Part shown: positions 8,790-18,442 of the stretch, one piece after another
How the letters are laid out: each line of letters begins with the position of its first letter
How positions within the stretch are numbered: position 1 is the first letter of the stretch
Assembly (NCBI GenBank): GCA_030654015.1
Contig: JAURYI010000127.1
Coordinates: 1 to 64,000, forward strand
DNA: 64,000 nt
DNA from: Methylococcales bacterium
GTDB taxonomy: Bacteria > Pseudomonadota > Gammaproteobacteria > Methylococcales > Methylomonadaceae
Reading direction: 5' to 3'
The notes under the pieces: generated by a model
Databases searched by the model: none
Told to the model about the DNA's origin: nothing
What the model saw: the letters and a program-made list of their open reading frames with translations, nothing else
Position numbers and translations under genes: made by a program

Positions 8790-9511
8790 GCCAACCCCCG
8801 TGCGTGTGCCAAATATTTTTGTTCTAATTCATCATGTTGTACGGTATGGGCATCAAACTCTTCCACCAATCGCCCGTTTTTCATAATACCGATGCGGTCA
8901 GCAACCTGTTTCGCATTAAACAAATCATGTGTTGCCATTAACACCGCCATACCCGCATCGGCGGCGGCACGAATGCGCTGGGCAAAATCATTGGCAGCAC
9001 TGGGATCTAGCCCAGAAGTCGGTTCATCTAATAGCATTGCCTTCGCGTGTTTTGCCGACGCAATTGCTAAACCCACTTTTTGCCGCATTCCTTTAGAGTA
9101 CATTTTCACCCGTTTATCATGTGCATCCGCCTGTAAGCCGCTCTCGGTCAACAAATGCCCCGCTTGCTCACGCGAGACGGCAATACCCGCTAAGGTGCAG
9201 AAAAATGTTAAGTTTTCGCTACCGCTCATCAATTCATACAACGCTACGTTTTCAGGTAAATAGGCAATTTTGGCGCGTACCAAATCCGCATTGCTGTGCG
9301 GCGATTCACCCTCAATCAACACCTGACCACTAGACGGACGATTAAACGTTAAAAAAGTGCTGATCGTGCTGCTTTTACCTGCACCGTTACCGCCTAACAA
9401 CGCATAAACGCAGCCTTTAGGCACGCTGAGATTTAAAGAATCTATCGCACAATGTTGTTTGTAATGGACAGTTAAGTTTTTTGCTTCAAGTACAGGGGGT
9501 AAGGTAGTCAT
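8786..9511 (-). CDS. ABC transporter ATP-binding protein, 241 aa
   Basis: Complete nucleotide-binding domain: Walker A GGNGAGKSS, a signature loop reading YSKGMRQK, Walker B AMLLDEPTSGLDP, and the H-loop ATHD. I chose the ATG starting MTTLPPVLEAKNLTV because it matches the normal family start; an upstream start would add 21 hydrophobic residues not expected in an ATPase. It energises the two permeases encoded immediately downstream. Confidence 0.88.
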   Translation of the reverse strand: MTTLPPVLEAKNLTVHYKQHCAIDSLNLSVPKGCVYALLGGNGAGKSSTISTFLTFNRPSSGQVLIEGESPHSNADLVRAKIAYLPENVALYELMSGSENLTFFCTLAGIAVSREQAGHLLTESGLQADAHDKRVKMYSKGMRQKVGLAIASAKHAKAMLLDEPTSGLDPSAANDFAQRIRAAADAGMAVLMATHDLFNAKQVADRIGIMKNGRLVEEFDAHTVQHDELEQKYLAHARGLA

Positions 9512-9612
9512 CGTTATATTGTTCCAAATAATTATTATCAGTAGAGTGTTAAGTCGGTTAAAGCCATACATCACCTCATCAGTTGTTAGTAATTCATATC
9601 CTTAAGACGCGG

Positions 9613-12009
9613 TTAGTATTTAAACGATGCACTCACAAAATAAGTACGCTGTGGATAAGGATGGTTTTCAAAGGCGGTTTCATTGAAAACATTGTCAATA
9701 CCTGCGGACACCGTGCTTTTTAAGTTTTTATAAACGGGCAATCTATAAACGGTTTTTAAATCAACGAACGTTGATTCATCTGTGCCGCCCATGACCTCAC
9801 TAGCCACATCTGTATTGGCTAAGGTCTGAAACGCATCACTGCGATAACGTACACCGACTGAGCCATCCCATGTTGGCATGATGTGGTAAGTCACTGTGCC
9901 GTTCATTTGCAATCTGGGCAAACGATCCCACTGATTGCCCACCAGTAGAGGGTTACGCGCATTCTTGGTAATTTCTTTATTCATGATGGTGGTGTTAAAC
10001 ATCAGATCAACAGGCAGTTTAAAGACTTCATTTTGTTGATAGGTTAAATCAACACCGACGGTTTCGGTTTGGTCGATGGGTAAGAAGGCAGTCGTTGTCA
10101 GACCATTAATCGTCTGGAAGGTGTTGTTGATTTCATCACTGACTTGGTCGTAAAAAATATTGGCGCGAACATAACCTCTAGGAATGTCGTACTGCGCCAT
10201 TAAGTTATGAAAATACCCGTGTTCAGGGCCTAAACCAGGGTAAGCGATGGTAGCTCTGTTTAAGGTGTTTTGACTGGAATACAGTTCTTCTGCAATCGGG
10301 AAACGATACGCCTTAGAGAATGAATAACGGAATGTCCAGTTATTCGGTGAAAATTCTAACGAGGCTTTGGGTGAAATGCGTGACGCATCACGGTTTTCAT
10401 AATTTTGAATGCGTAATCTTGAGTTTGCAGGCAAGTTGTAATCATAAACGTGGGCATCCATCGTTTGCCAAAGATCATATCTTGCACCCGCCATCAAACT
10501 CCAATCGGGCAGAAATCGCCATTCCATTTGAGAGAATATGGCGTTAGTTTGCGTTGCTCCCGCGTTATCATTGAGTAACGCATTGGTCGTTTGTGCCGCA
10601 TAATTATTACTGCTATAGGTTTTAAGCCCTAAACTGGCATGATTGAATTGATAACCACCCATAAACGACACATCATCACGCCCCAAAAACTTATCAGTAG
10701 CCAGTTTCAAATCGTAAGAAGCCCACCATGCTTTCTCATCAATAATCTGCCCTTTGTTTTGGTTTTGCGGGTGATTGGGATTGAGGATTGATCTAACATC
10801 ATGGTTTTTAGCATCGTAATAACTGGCAGTGGTATCAATTTTCCAGTTGGTTGATATTTTGCCTTTTAAACTTAAACCATAGTTAAAGGCGTTGCGCTCC
10901 ACGTTACTGACATTAAATACCGAACCGGGGACGACCATATTTTGATTAAATAACGGATTGTAATAGTTGGTACTAGCCGATAAACCCGCAGCCGTTGCAC
11001 CGCCCCAGTTAGTTGTACCATTGGGATTTTTCAATAAACTATTTGCATCATCGACCGTATCCTGCCGATTTTCATAGGCAAACGTAAAGCGACCTTGTAA
11101 ATCGTCGGTAAAGTCATAGCCCATTTTCATTTTATATAAATCAGTAATGGGTTGCGCGACACCTATATCACCGTAAGCAACGGCGGGGCTGGCGTTCGGT
11201 AATTGATAATTTTCACCGCCGACAACTCTGGGCAATGCCGCTTGGGCAGTACGTTGTGCGGCTGTATTAAGAACAGGTGTTGTCCGTGCTGCCGCATTGA
11301 TGGTTTGTGGTTGCCCTTGGTTTTCAAAATGATTATATGACCCCCAAATGCTGAATTTATCAACGCGATTACCCGCTGCCACAAAGGTTCTAAAACCGTC
11401 TAACGTTTGATTGCGTCCTGCACGGTTCATTGTTTGGAACATCCCCGTCGCATCAAATTCAGCTTCAAATTTTTCAGGCATTTTAGTGTTTAACTGAATA
11501 ACTCCGCCCATTGCATTGCCACTGTATTGCGCGGAAAAAGGACCGTACAGCACTTCTGACGATTCAATTTCACTCGGCGATACCATAGACCAACGCGGCG
11601 CACCAAAAGAAGTGGTGCGTAAAAGATTATGTAACGGCATACCGTCGGCATACACCAAAGAATGCGTACTTTGAAACGAATTTGAGCTGCGAATACCCAA
11701 TGCACCGCTGGGATCTCCCATATAACGCTTGCGTACCAGCACACCCGGCGCATACCTTAAGCTGTCTTCAACCGTGGTCGCATTCACCTTAGTCTCAATG
11801 TCTAGTTTATCAATAGTAAAACTGGGCGTTGCCTTGGCAGTGTTAGGAAATAGTCGAGTCGAGTTAGTTGACGTATCCGTTACCGTCATCTCTGGCATTT
11901 CTTTCGCTTTATCGGTGTTTATTGCTGATTTTTTCGTAGCAGTAGTAGGCTCGGCGGCTATAGCACCACTCAAATACGCGCAGCCCACCAGTAAAATAAT
12001 TTTTTTCAT
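9613..12009 (-). CDS. TonB-dependent outer-membrane receptor, 798 aa
   Basis: Signal peptide (about 1-18, cut after AIA), then a short TonB-box-like stretch (PEMTVTD, about 39-45), a plug domain (about 60-180, with DSLRYAPGVLVR and the end motif GNAMGGVIQLNT) and a 22-strand barrel ending in an aromatic residue (FVSASFKY). Length fits the family. It imports a scarce ligand across the outer membrane using TonB energy; the ligand cannot be told from sequence. It sits 35 bp after a second receptor and about 100 bp before the ABC ATPase. Confidence 0.88.
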   Translation of the reverse strand: MKKIILLVGCAYLSGAIAAEPTTATKKSAINTDKAKEMPEMTVTDTSTNSTRLFPNTAKATPSFTIDKLDIETKVNATTVEDSLRYAPGVLVRKRYMGDPSGALGIRSSNSFQSTHSLVYADGMPLHNLLRTTSFGAPRWSMVSPSEIESSEVLYGPFSAQYSGNAMGGVIQLNTKMPEKFEAEFDATGMFQTMNRAGRNQTLDGFRTFVAAGNRVDKFSIWGSYNHFENQGQPQTINAAARTTPVLNTAAQRTAQAALPRVVGGENYQLPNASPAVAYGDIGVAQPITDLYKMKMGYDFTDDLQGRFTFAYENRQDTVDDANSLLKNPNGTTNWGGATAAGLSASTNYYNPLFNQNMVVPGSVFNVSNVERNAFNYGLSLKGKISTNWKIDTTASYYDAKNHDVRSILNPNHPQNQNKGQIIDEKAWWASYDLKLATDKFLGRDDVSFMGGYQFNHASLGLKTYSSNNYAAQTTNALLNDNAGATQTNAIFSQMEWRFLPDWSLMAGARYDLWQTMDAHVYDYNLPANSRLRIQNYENRDASRISPKASLEFSPNNWTFRYSFSKAYRFPIAEELYSSQNTLNRATIAYPGLGPEHGYFHNLMAQYDIPRGYVRANIFYDQVSDEINNTFQTINGLTTTAFLPIDQTETVGVDLTYQQNEVFKLPVDLMFNTTIMNKEITKNARNPLLVGNQWDRLPRLQMNGTVTYHIMPTWDGSVGVRYRSDAFQTLANTDVASEVMGGTDESTFVDLKTVYRLPVYKNLKSTVSAGIDNVFNETAFENHPYPQRTYFVSASFKY

Positions 12010-12044
12010 GATTTTTTCCTTATCGTAATTTTGGAGATTTTTAG

Positions 12045-14243
12045 TTAAAAATTCGCGTTCAAAGTCAAACGAAAGCTAATCGGTTCGACAGGGTGAAAAT
12101 GGGTGTCGCCGACGGGGGCGGCTTCATTGCGTAATTGGGATTCGTAGTAGTAGTCGATGCCGCTGTCTTTGCGATTGAGCAGGTTGAAGACTTCGGCTTG
12201 GACTGTCCACGTTGGATTGAATTTGTAGCCGACCATGCCTGATAACATGATGGTGGGTCTGGAACGTTGTGTGCCGTCTTCAATTAATACGCGCGGGCCG
12301 AAATAACGCAGACGCGGGCCACCGAAGAAACCGCCCCAGACATCATGTACCATCGCGCCTGTGGCTAACACGCTGTTGATTGACCCTGGAATGTATTTAC
12401 CGCCTGAGGTATCACCACGAAAACGGGCTTTAGAAAAACTTAAATCGGCATCGAAAGTCAGCCAATCGGTGGGTGAGTAATAGTTTGCCCATTCGATACC
12501 GTAGCGGCGACTGGGTAAACTGGCTTCGGTTGTACCTGCATCACCGACAAATAATAATTCTGAGTCGATGTCTAACCACCAGATTGCCAAGGTACTTTGT
12601 AAGCCTTTTATCCAAGTGGTTCTTGCCCCGATTTCCGCGCCGTAAGTGCGTGCTAACGGTTGTGCTGGATTAATTTCACTGCCATCACTCGCTGTATTCA
12701 AGCCAGTAGCGGGATCAACGCGGGTATTAATACCGCGAGCATCATTACTGTGAAAACCCATACCGCCATTCAGATAAAGTTCGGTATTTGCCCACGGCCC
12801 AAAGGTTAAGCCCAATTTTGGGCTGACCATACCGTCGTATTTTGTGCCGTTATTAGCCGCCTGATTGCTGTTACTGACATCAAATTGATAGCCATCAAAA
12901 CGCACACCGACGGTACTGCGAAACCAATCATTCCAACGCGTTTTGTTTTCAAAATACGGGCTGACGTTGGTAATCCATACGTCATCCTGACGCACAGTGG
13001 CGTATTGTTGACGGGCTTGCGTCAATGTTAAGCCGTTGCGGATATTGTCATTACGCACTTGTAAGCCGAGCGTGGATTCAGATTCCGCACTGCCGATTTT
13101 ATGAAAAAACGTATGTTTGGCTTTTAAGCCTGTGGTGTAGCGTTCATCAGGTTGCCCGAATTGGTCGCCCAGTTCTGGATTAGTCATAAAGTAGGTGAAA
13201 TTAGAAAATAATTTCAACTTGGAATATAAGCCATACGCCATGATGCTGCTTTCGCTGTCATTAGATCGTCTATGCCATTCGCCTGTTAAGCTGTAACGTT
13301 GCGTACCGCCGCCATCGGTTGCATCCACTGCACCAAAACGGTTGAGTGTGCCATCTAAAACTGCACGTCTGGGGATTTGGTCAGTCGAATTCCAATCGGC
13401 TTTATATGCCATACCCGTAATACTCCAACCTGAGTTGGCGTGTTCCTGACTGTAGCGCAATACGCCGTTGAATTTCATGTAATCATTGCCGTCATCCCAA
13501 GGGCCGTTGTTGTGGACGGTTTCACCTGCGAACAGCACATTACCGTCACCGACTTTTTTAGATCCCATCATTAAGCCACGGTAATAATCAAAACTGCCGC
13601 CTGTGAATTTAACGGTGTTGTTTTCCAGTTCGTTGAAATATTCGATATTTGCCGCGCCAGCACTGGAAAAATCGCCGTTTTCCGCGTAGTAATTGCCTTT
13701 TTGATAACTGACGGTTTTTATCATTTCAGGAATCAAAAAGTTGGTATCCATCCAGCCCTGCCCATGCGCGTGGGAAGCCATATTCACAGGAACGCCATCG
13801 ACTTGGGTTAAAAAATCAGTACCGTGATCGAGATTAAACCCGCGTAGATAATATTGGCTGGCTTTGCCTTCGCCGCTGTGTTGCGAGGAAATCATCCCTG
13901 GAACGGCTTCCAATATTTCACTGGGACGGGTAATCGGGCGATATTTCAATTGTTCTTGTCCGACATTGCCTTGTGACGCGCTACTGGCAATACCGACCAA
14001 ATCATCGGCGCGTTGCGTGGCACTGACTTCCATTTCGGTTAGCTCTATCGACTTTTCTTCCTTGGCTTGAGATTGAACCTTACTCGACTGCTCGGCTTTG
14101 GTTTTAGTCTTGTCAGCGGCTTGTGCGTTATCTGCATAATTCAGCATCAACACACAAGCGGCTATCGCTAAGCCCGCTTTTTGTAAGCGTAGGGTTTGCG
14201 GTTTGCAGGCAAGGTTAAACGGGACTATCTGTTGTATATACAT
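12045..14243 (-). CDS. TonB-dependent outer-membrane receptor, 732 aa
   Basis: Start supported by AGGAAG six bases upstream. The signal peptide spans about 1-42 (cut after AQA). The region ELTEMEVSATQ resembles a TonB box; the plug (about 85-200) includes RPSEILEAVPGMI and YLRGFNLDHGTD; the barrel ends in LTLNANF. Composition and the DGVPVNM motif resemble receptors often found beside HupE-type metal permeases (family knowledge; the ligand is inferred). Its 3' end is duplicated as a fragment at 5788-5902. Confidence 0.88.
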   Translation of the reverse strand: MYIQQIVPFNLACKPQTLRLQKAGLAIAACVLMLNYADNAQAADKTKTKAEQSSKVQSQAKEEKSIELTEMEVSATQRADDLVGIASSASQGNVGQEQLKYRPITRPSEILEAVPGMISSQHSGEGKASQYYLRGFNLDHGTDFLTQVDGVPVNMASHAHGQGWMDTNFLIPEMIKTVSYQKGNYYAENGDFSSAGAANIEYFNELENNTVKFTGGSFDYYRGLMMGSKKVGDGNVLFAGETVHNNGPWDDGNDYMKFNGVLRYSQEHANSGWSITGMAYKADWNSTDQIPRRAVLDGTLNRFGAVDATDGGGTQRYSLTGEWHRRSNDSESSIMAYGLYSKLKLFSNFTYFMTNPELGDQFGQPDERYTTGLKAKHTFFHKIGSAESESTLGLQVRNDNIRNGLTLTQARQQYATVRQDDVWITNVSPYFENKTRWNDWFRSTVGVRFDGYQFDVSNSNQAANNGTKYDGMVSPKLGLTFGPWANTELYLNGGMGFHSNDARGINTRVDPATGLNTASDGSEINPAQPLARTYGAEIGARTTWIKGLQSTLAIWWLDIDSELLFVGDAGTTEASLPSRRYGIEWANYYSPTDWLTFDADLSFSKARFRGDTSGGKYIPGSINSVLATGAMVHDVWGGFFGGPRLRYFGPRVLIEDGTQRSRPTIMLSGMVGYKFNPTWTVQAEVFNLLNRKDSGIDYYYESQLRNEAAPVGDTHFHPVEPISFRLTLNANF

Positions 14244-14269
14244 CTTCTTCCTCTATATTATTTTTATGT

Positions 14270-15625
14270 TTAAACGATTGGTAAAACGGGATGACCAACG
14301 CGGTTGGTCGATGAAAAAAAAGCAAACGGCGGCGAACGTGATGTGAATCGCGTTTGGGGAAATACCGAAGTGCTGGAAAATAAGGGGTGGCTGGTGGACA
14401 GCGCGGTAGAACGGGTAAAGCGGGTCGAGTTGCGAAAGATGAACTCGTGAAAATCGGGAGAGATAACAACAGCGAATGTAGGCAATACGGGCGGTGAAGT
14501 CGTACCTACGCCATTAGTTAAAAAACGGATAGCCAGTGTTTGCGGGTTGGGTAAATCGAAATTGGGGGCGGTTGTAGCAACCTGATTGCCGTAAGAGGCA
14601 GCATGACAAAAAATAGCGGTAACACAAAAATGCGGGGTGTTGTCAGTTAGCAACGCAGCAGGTGGCGAAGTTAATCCAACCCCATTGGTTAAAAAATGTA
14701 CACCCAATTGCGGACTGAGCAGCCACGCGGTGGTCGTCGCATAAGCGATGTCGCTGCAAACTGAATGCACAGTGCGGATAAAGTCATGTCCATAACTTGC
14801 AGGCGGACTCATACCATAGGATGGGCTGACGCAAGGAAGCCCATCATTCGCGATTGATGGGCTTCGTACCTCAGCCCATCCTATGGTTTCATATCCGCCG
14901 CCATCTTCACCGCTGTATAACCATTGTCGATGCTGACTGTTATCGGGTGGTGCAGGATGCGCCACCATAAAAAATTCGGCTGTACTGTTCGCTTGTGTGG
15001 TGTGTACGGTTGCTTTAGCAACTAAATGACTGATGGATGACTGCGCATAGGCAACATGACTGATAAACAGGGCGAAAATCATCACCAGTAAACGGACGAT
15101 TAAAATACCCGCACCATGCAATAGCAAGGTGGCGACCATAAATCCTAAGGTATAGGAAATCAGGCTGGCAGAGGTGGATATTTCCTGCCCGTGGGCGAAA
15201 CCGTGAAAAAATGCGAAGAAGGCGACGATGATGACGTTGGTTTGACTGCTGAAACGGATTTTGCGGACGATGAAGACGCTGAACACCAAGCCAGACAGTA
15301 AAATAATCAGTTCCGCGCTGGGAATGAATAAACCTGCCGCACCCGCTAAACCGCCTAAACTCATTACGCCGACAAAGGTAAGCGGCAATAACCAGATTGC
15401 CTTACCGCGCAGTTGCGCCGCCCAGATACCGACCGCCAACATGGTGAGAAAATGATCGCCACCGTGCAACGGATGGGTAAAACCACTGCTCCAACCCGCG
15501 ACATCCACAGAAGCGACTACGCTGTTAAACAATATCACACCCAATACCGACACCACGCCGAACACCAGCAACAGCCGTTCGCGGTTGCTTAATGCAGACA
15601 GTGTTGAAAGAATGAGTCGGTTCAT
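14270..15625 (-). CDS. HupE/UreJ-like metal permease with an unusual C-terminal extension, 451 aa
   Basis: Residues 1-200 are a HupE/UreJ-type integral membrane protein of about six helices, with the metal-binding pattern FTHPLHGGDHFLTM (about 50-63) and a second histidine motif FFHGFAHGQE. This family moves nickel or cobalt. The natural length is about 200 residues; here the frame stays open for some 250 more. The extension is rich in S, T, P, F and H and contains two copies of FLTNGVG-(L/T)-TSPP. It also contains a 73-bp DNA palindrome translated in frame (14814-14886). No known domain is seen in the extension. It may be repeat accretion rather than functional protein, and the true end may lie near residue 200. 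Confidence 0.7.
   Translation of the reverse strand: MNRLILSTLSALSNRERLLLVFGVVSVLGVILFNSVVASVDVAGWSSGFTHPLHGGDHFLTMLAVGIWAAQLRGKAIWLLPLTFVGVMSLGGLAGAAGLFIPSAELIILLSGLVFSVFIVRKIRFSSQTNVIIVAFFAFFHGFAHGQEISTSASLISYTLGFMVATLLLHGAGILIVRLLVMIFALFISHVAYAQSSISHLVAKATVHTTQANSTAEFFMVAHPAPPDNSQHRQWLYSGEDGGGYETIGWAEVRSPSIANDGLPCVSPSYGMSPPASYGHDFIRTVHSVCSDIAYATTTAWLLSPQLGVHFLTNGVGLTSPPAALLTDNTPHFCVTAIFCHAASYGNQVATTAPNFDLPNPQTLAIRFLTNGVGTTSPPVLPTFAVVISPDFHEFIFRNSTRFTRSTALSTSHPLFSSTSVFPQTRFTSRSPPFAFFSSTNRVGHPVLPIV
14814..14886. repeat. 73-bp interspersed palindrome inside the HupE-like gene
   Basis: Outer arms CCATAGGATGGGCTGA and TCAGCCCATCCTATGG are perfect complements; inner arms GCCCATCA and TGATGGGC flank a short loop. 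It is translated in frame in the C-terminal extension of the HupE-like protein (GWAEVRSPSIANDG and neighbours). Confidence 0.75.
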
Positions 15626-15715
15626 TGCGCGTATTGATTGATCAGCAAGCTGTGAAAAAAGCGGTCATTTTGTACTATTTTTGTGTGTTAAACAATAATT
15701 TATATAAGGCAACCA

Positions 15716-16189
15716 TCAGGATGCAAAATGACTGATTGCCTGTAACAGCTCATCACAATGGTTGGCAACTTTCACTTTGCGCCATTGTTTAACCAGCACG
15801 CCGTCTGGATTAATTAAAAAACTACTACGGTCAATGCCGCGCACTTGTTTACCGTACATGGGTTTTATTTTTATCACGTCGAACAGTTGGCATAGTTGTT
15901 CATCCTGATCGGCAAGCAAGTCAAACGGCAGCTCATACTTGGCTTTAAAACGGTCATGACTGCGCACACTATCACGCGACACGCCCAGAATGACGGTATT
16001 GAGGGCGGTAAATTGCGCACTCGCATCACGAAAATCCTGAGCTTGCTGGGTGCAACCTGCGGTATTGTCTCTGGGGTAAAAATAAATCAGCACAAACTGC
16101 CCTGCGTAATCTGATAATTTAAGGGTTTTATCGCCAGTGGCGGCGGCTTCAAAATCAGGCACAGGCTGATTGAGTGTAACTTGGGTCAT
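15716..16189 (-). CDS. bcp: Thioredoxin-dependent thiol peroxidase (peroxiredoxin, Bcp type), 157 aa
   Basis: Full-length AhpC/TSA-fold peroxiredoxin of the PrxQ/Bcp class. The peroxidatic cysteine is C46 in TAGCTQQAQDFRD. The resolving cysteine found five residues later in Escherichia coli Bcp is replaced (A50), so it must use another Cys (for example C85 or C130) or work as a 1-Cys enzyme. It reduces H2O2 and organic peroxides in the cytosol. It follows gcvR by 8 bp and probably shares its transcript, an arrangement common in gammaproteobacteria. Confidence 0.93.
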   Translation of the reverse strand: MTQVTLNQPVPDFEAAATGDKTLKLSDYAGQFVLIYFYPRDNTAGCTQQAQDFRDASAQFTALNTVILGVSRDSVRSHDRFKAKYELPFDLLADQDEQLCQLFDVIKIKPMYGKQVRGIDRSSFLINPDGVLVKQWRKVKVANHCDELLQAISHFAS

Positions 16190-16197
16190 AAATAATC

Positions 16198-16722
16198 CTA
16201 ACGTTTAACAGGTTCAAGAATAGCGTCTATGTTGAGCTGGTCGCACAAATCCATAAACTCTTCGCGTAATATCAGCAATGACACGGATGAAGGCACTAAA
16301 ATAATAAGTTTACTGGAAAAAACCGTGGATTGCAGATAGGGAGCTTGATAGGAATTGCCCGTAATTTCTTCAATCTCTATCTCATGATCCATTAAAAAAG
16401 TGGCGATGGATTCGACCACGCTCTCATGATCCAAGGAAATAGTTTCCACGGAATACGGCAGGTAATCTTTGGTTTTTTCTTTTGGTTCGGTGCGCAGGGT
16501 CTGAACCTTTAACTCCAGACGTTTTTCAATCACATCCAGCGTGTTTTCAAATTTGGCAATTTGATTCCAGTTACCGTCAATCAACAGATAAGCGGCGGTA
16601 GCCTGACCGATGCAGGAGGATTTTATATCTAAAATATGACACTTACAGTCGCGGATAGCGGGCAGTATTTCCGCCATAAAACGACTTTGATGATGCCCTA
16701 AAATGGTGATAGCTAGTTGCAT
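16198..16722 (-). CDS. gcvR: Glycine cleavage system transcriptional repressor-like ACT protein, 174 aa
   Basis: Two tandem ACT domains (about 1-85 and 90-170). The N-terminus MQLAITILGHHQSRFMAEI is the usual GcvR start, so I place the start at this ATG and not at a TTG eleven codons upstream. In enterobacteria GcvR binds GcvA and glycine to repress the glycine cleavage operon; no gcvA lies nearby. It is co-directional with bcp and divergent from the SPOR gene. Confidence 0.82.
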   Translation of the reverse strand: MQLAITILGHHQSRFMAEILPAIRDCKCHILDIKSSCIGQATAAYLLIDGNWNQIAKFENTLDVIEKRLELKVQTLRTEPKEKTKDYLPYSVETISLDHESVVESIATFLMDHEIEIEEITGNSYQAPYLQSTVFSSKLIILVPSSVSLLILREEFMDLCDQLNIDAILEPVKR

Positions 16723-16867
16723 AGTATTTTGTGTTCTTTTGGAGATTATGGGCAAATGAGCGAAACTTTATCAACATAAAGTTCCATTAGTATTAGAATA
16801 TAGAATAAAGCATTTTCAGACCGCCACGCATGAAAATGATGCTTACGTTTCAATTTACTCCTAATCC

Positions 16868-18433
16868 ATGAGTTCAACGATGACAGATTCAATAGATGAA
16901 AAACCCACACCCAGACGCAACAGACTGAATTCTCAGGCGGAGAATTTTGATTTTGACTTGGTTGAGATGCAGGTAACGCCCGATCAGGAAGCCCCTGAAC
17001 CCAGCGCGTTAGGTGGTTTTGTAACCGATAATTTGTTTGTTGATAACACGGAAAGTCAACAACCCACACCTGAACACCCTACCGAACCCGACAGTTTTAT
17101 CACTAACAAACCGACTACGCTGATTGCCCCTGCACAAGTTATTCCCGACATAAAAACCAATTTTTATGTCGATTATTTCGATCAGCGTAAACCCGTTAAA
17201 ACGGCAAAAACAAAACCTGCGCCCGTCGAGAATACCACTCAACCCAGCACCGTTGAGGATAGGAGTCAAGATACCATGACAACCGAACATACTGCTGAAA
17301 CACCCGCAGAATCATTTAATACCGATGATGAAGACGTACACGCACCTGTTTTTAATGGTGCAGGTGTCGCCGTCGCTGCGTTAAGTCAATTTAAATCCAA
17401 ACAAGAGCGCGTTAATAAACAACAGGAAGACCTGATACACGAGTTTTCCGAGCAAGTAAAAAAGGCAAAGTCGGTCACTTACACAGCGGTATTTTTTGGT
17501 GCCGCCGCTCTAGTTGCCGCCGCCGCGCTGGGTGTGATGCTGTTGCAAACCAAATCGGAAATATCCGATTTAGCAGGCACAACCACCGCCATCAAAGACG
17601 ATATAAGAAACATTGCCAAAGTAACCCCTGATGACATGGAAGGCACAGACCCTTCAATAGATCTGTTAAATCAACGGGTTGATGAAGTTGTCGAACAGCT
17701 GAATGAAGTCACCGCGCATCAAAACAAAACATCAGGCTCAGAGAAAAATGCCAAACAAGCGGCGAATACACCCGTAGAAAAACCCGCTCTTACTGCCAAA
17801 CCAGCCGCTGAACCTAGCGAAAAACCCGTCGTTACCGCCAAAGCAGAAACTGCTAAACATCAAAGCAATACACCCGCTACCGTTGCCGAGAAAAAAGCCG
17901 CACCCGAAACAGCCGCTAAAGCCGCACCAGCGACCAAAGCCGTTAAAAATACAGCGGCTGAACCTGCCGAACCCGTCGTTAAAGTAACCACAGGCAAGCC
18001 AGAAGACACTACAAAAGCGGCTGGTAAAACAGGGGTCTATGCACCTAAAAAACTCAGCGATATTCCTGATAAAGCCATGCAAGTTCCTGCTAATGACATC
18101 AACAAAGTAGTCAATGCCGCCGCAACCACTGCCGCCGCCAATCAAAAAGCAACGGCGACCCCTGCCGCGCCACAAGCCGCTACTGGCAAGTCACAAACCA
18201 GTGCAGGCTGGACAGTTAATCTAGGTTCATCCAATAAACTGGACGAAGCGAAAAGTACCGCCGCCCGCTTTACGCAAAAAGGCATCCCCGTCACTATTTC
18301 CTCAGCCACGGTTAAAAACGTAACCCGCTATCGCCTGCAAGTAAAAGGCTTTAAAACCAAAGACGAAGCAGCAGCGTATGCCGATAAAGCCAAAAATACG
18401 CTGAATTTAAATTCCGTGTGGATTAACCCTTAA
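16868..18433 (+). CDS. SPOR-domain membrane protein, 521 aa
   Basis: Cytoplasmic acidic/proline-rich part (1-200), one transmembrane helix (about 203-226), a periplasmic linker with a short coiled coil (about 265-285), and then a long Ala/Lys/Pro low-complexity stretch. It ends in a SPOR domain (about 445-521, GWTVNLGSS ... RYRLQVKGF). SPOR domains bind denuded glycan strands at division septa, so a role in cell division or wall work is likely. No clear Shine-Dalgarno precedes either ATG (codon 1 or 5). It is followed at 9 bp by a 5'-nucleotidase gene. Confidence 0.8.
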   Translation: MSSTMTDSIDEKPTPRRNRLNSQAENFDFDLVEMQVTPDQEAPEPSALGGFVTDNLFVDNTESQQPTPEHPTEPDSFITNKPTTLIAPAQVIPDIKTNFYVDYFDQRKPVKTAKTKPAPVENTTQPSTVEDRSQDTMTTEHTAETPAESFNTDDEDVHAPVFNGAGVAVAALSQFKSKQERVNKQQEDLIHEFSEQVKKAKSVTYTAVFFGAAALVAAAALGVMLLQTKSEISDLAGTTTAIKDDIRNIAKVTPDDMEGTDPSIDLLNQRVDEVVEQLNEVTAHQNKTSGSEKNAKQAANTPVEKPALTAKPAAEPSEKPVVTAKAETAKHQSNTPATVAEKKAAPETAAKAAPATKAVKNTAAEPAEPVVKVTTGKPEDTTKAAGKTGVYAPKKLSDIPDKAMQVPANDINKVVNAAATTAAANQKATATPAAPQAATGKSQTSAGWTVNLGSSNKLDEAKSTAARFTQKGIPVTISSATVKNVTRYRLQVKGFKTKDEAAAYADKAKNTLNLNSVWINP

Positions 18434-18442
18434 CCCGCCGCT

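Noticed and set aside
15626-15715. Cobalamin or other metal riboswitch before the uptake operon
   Set aside because: The 90-bp gap is too short for a B12 riboswitch and shows no recognisable box.
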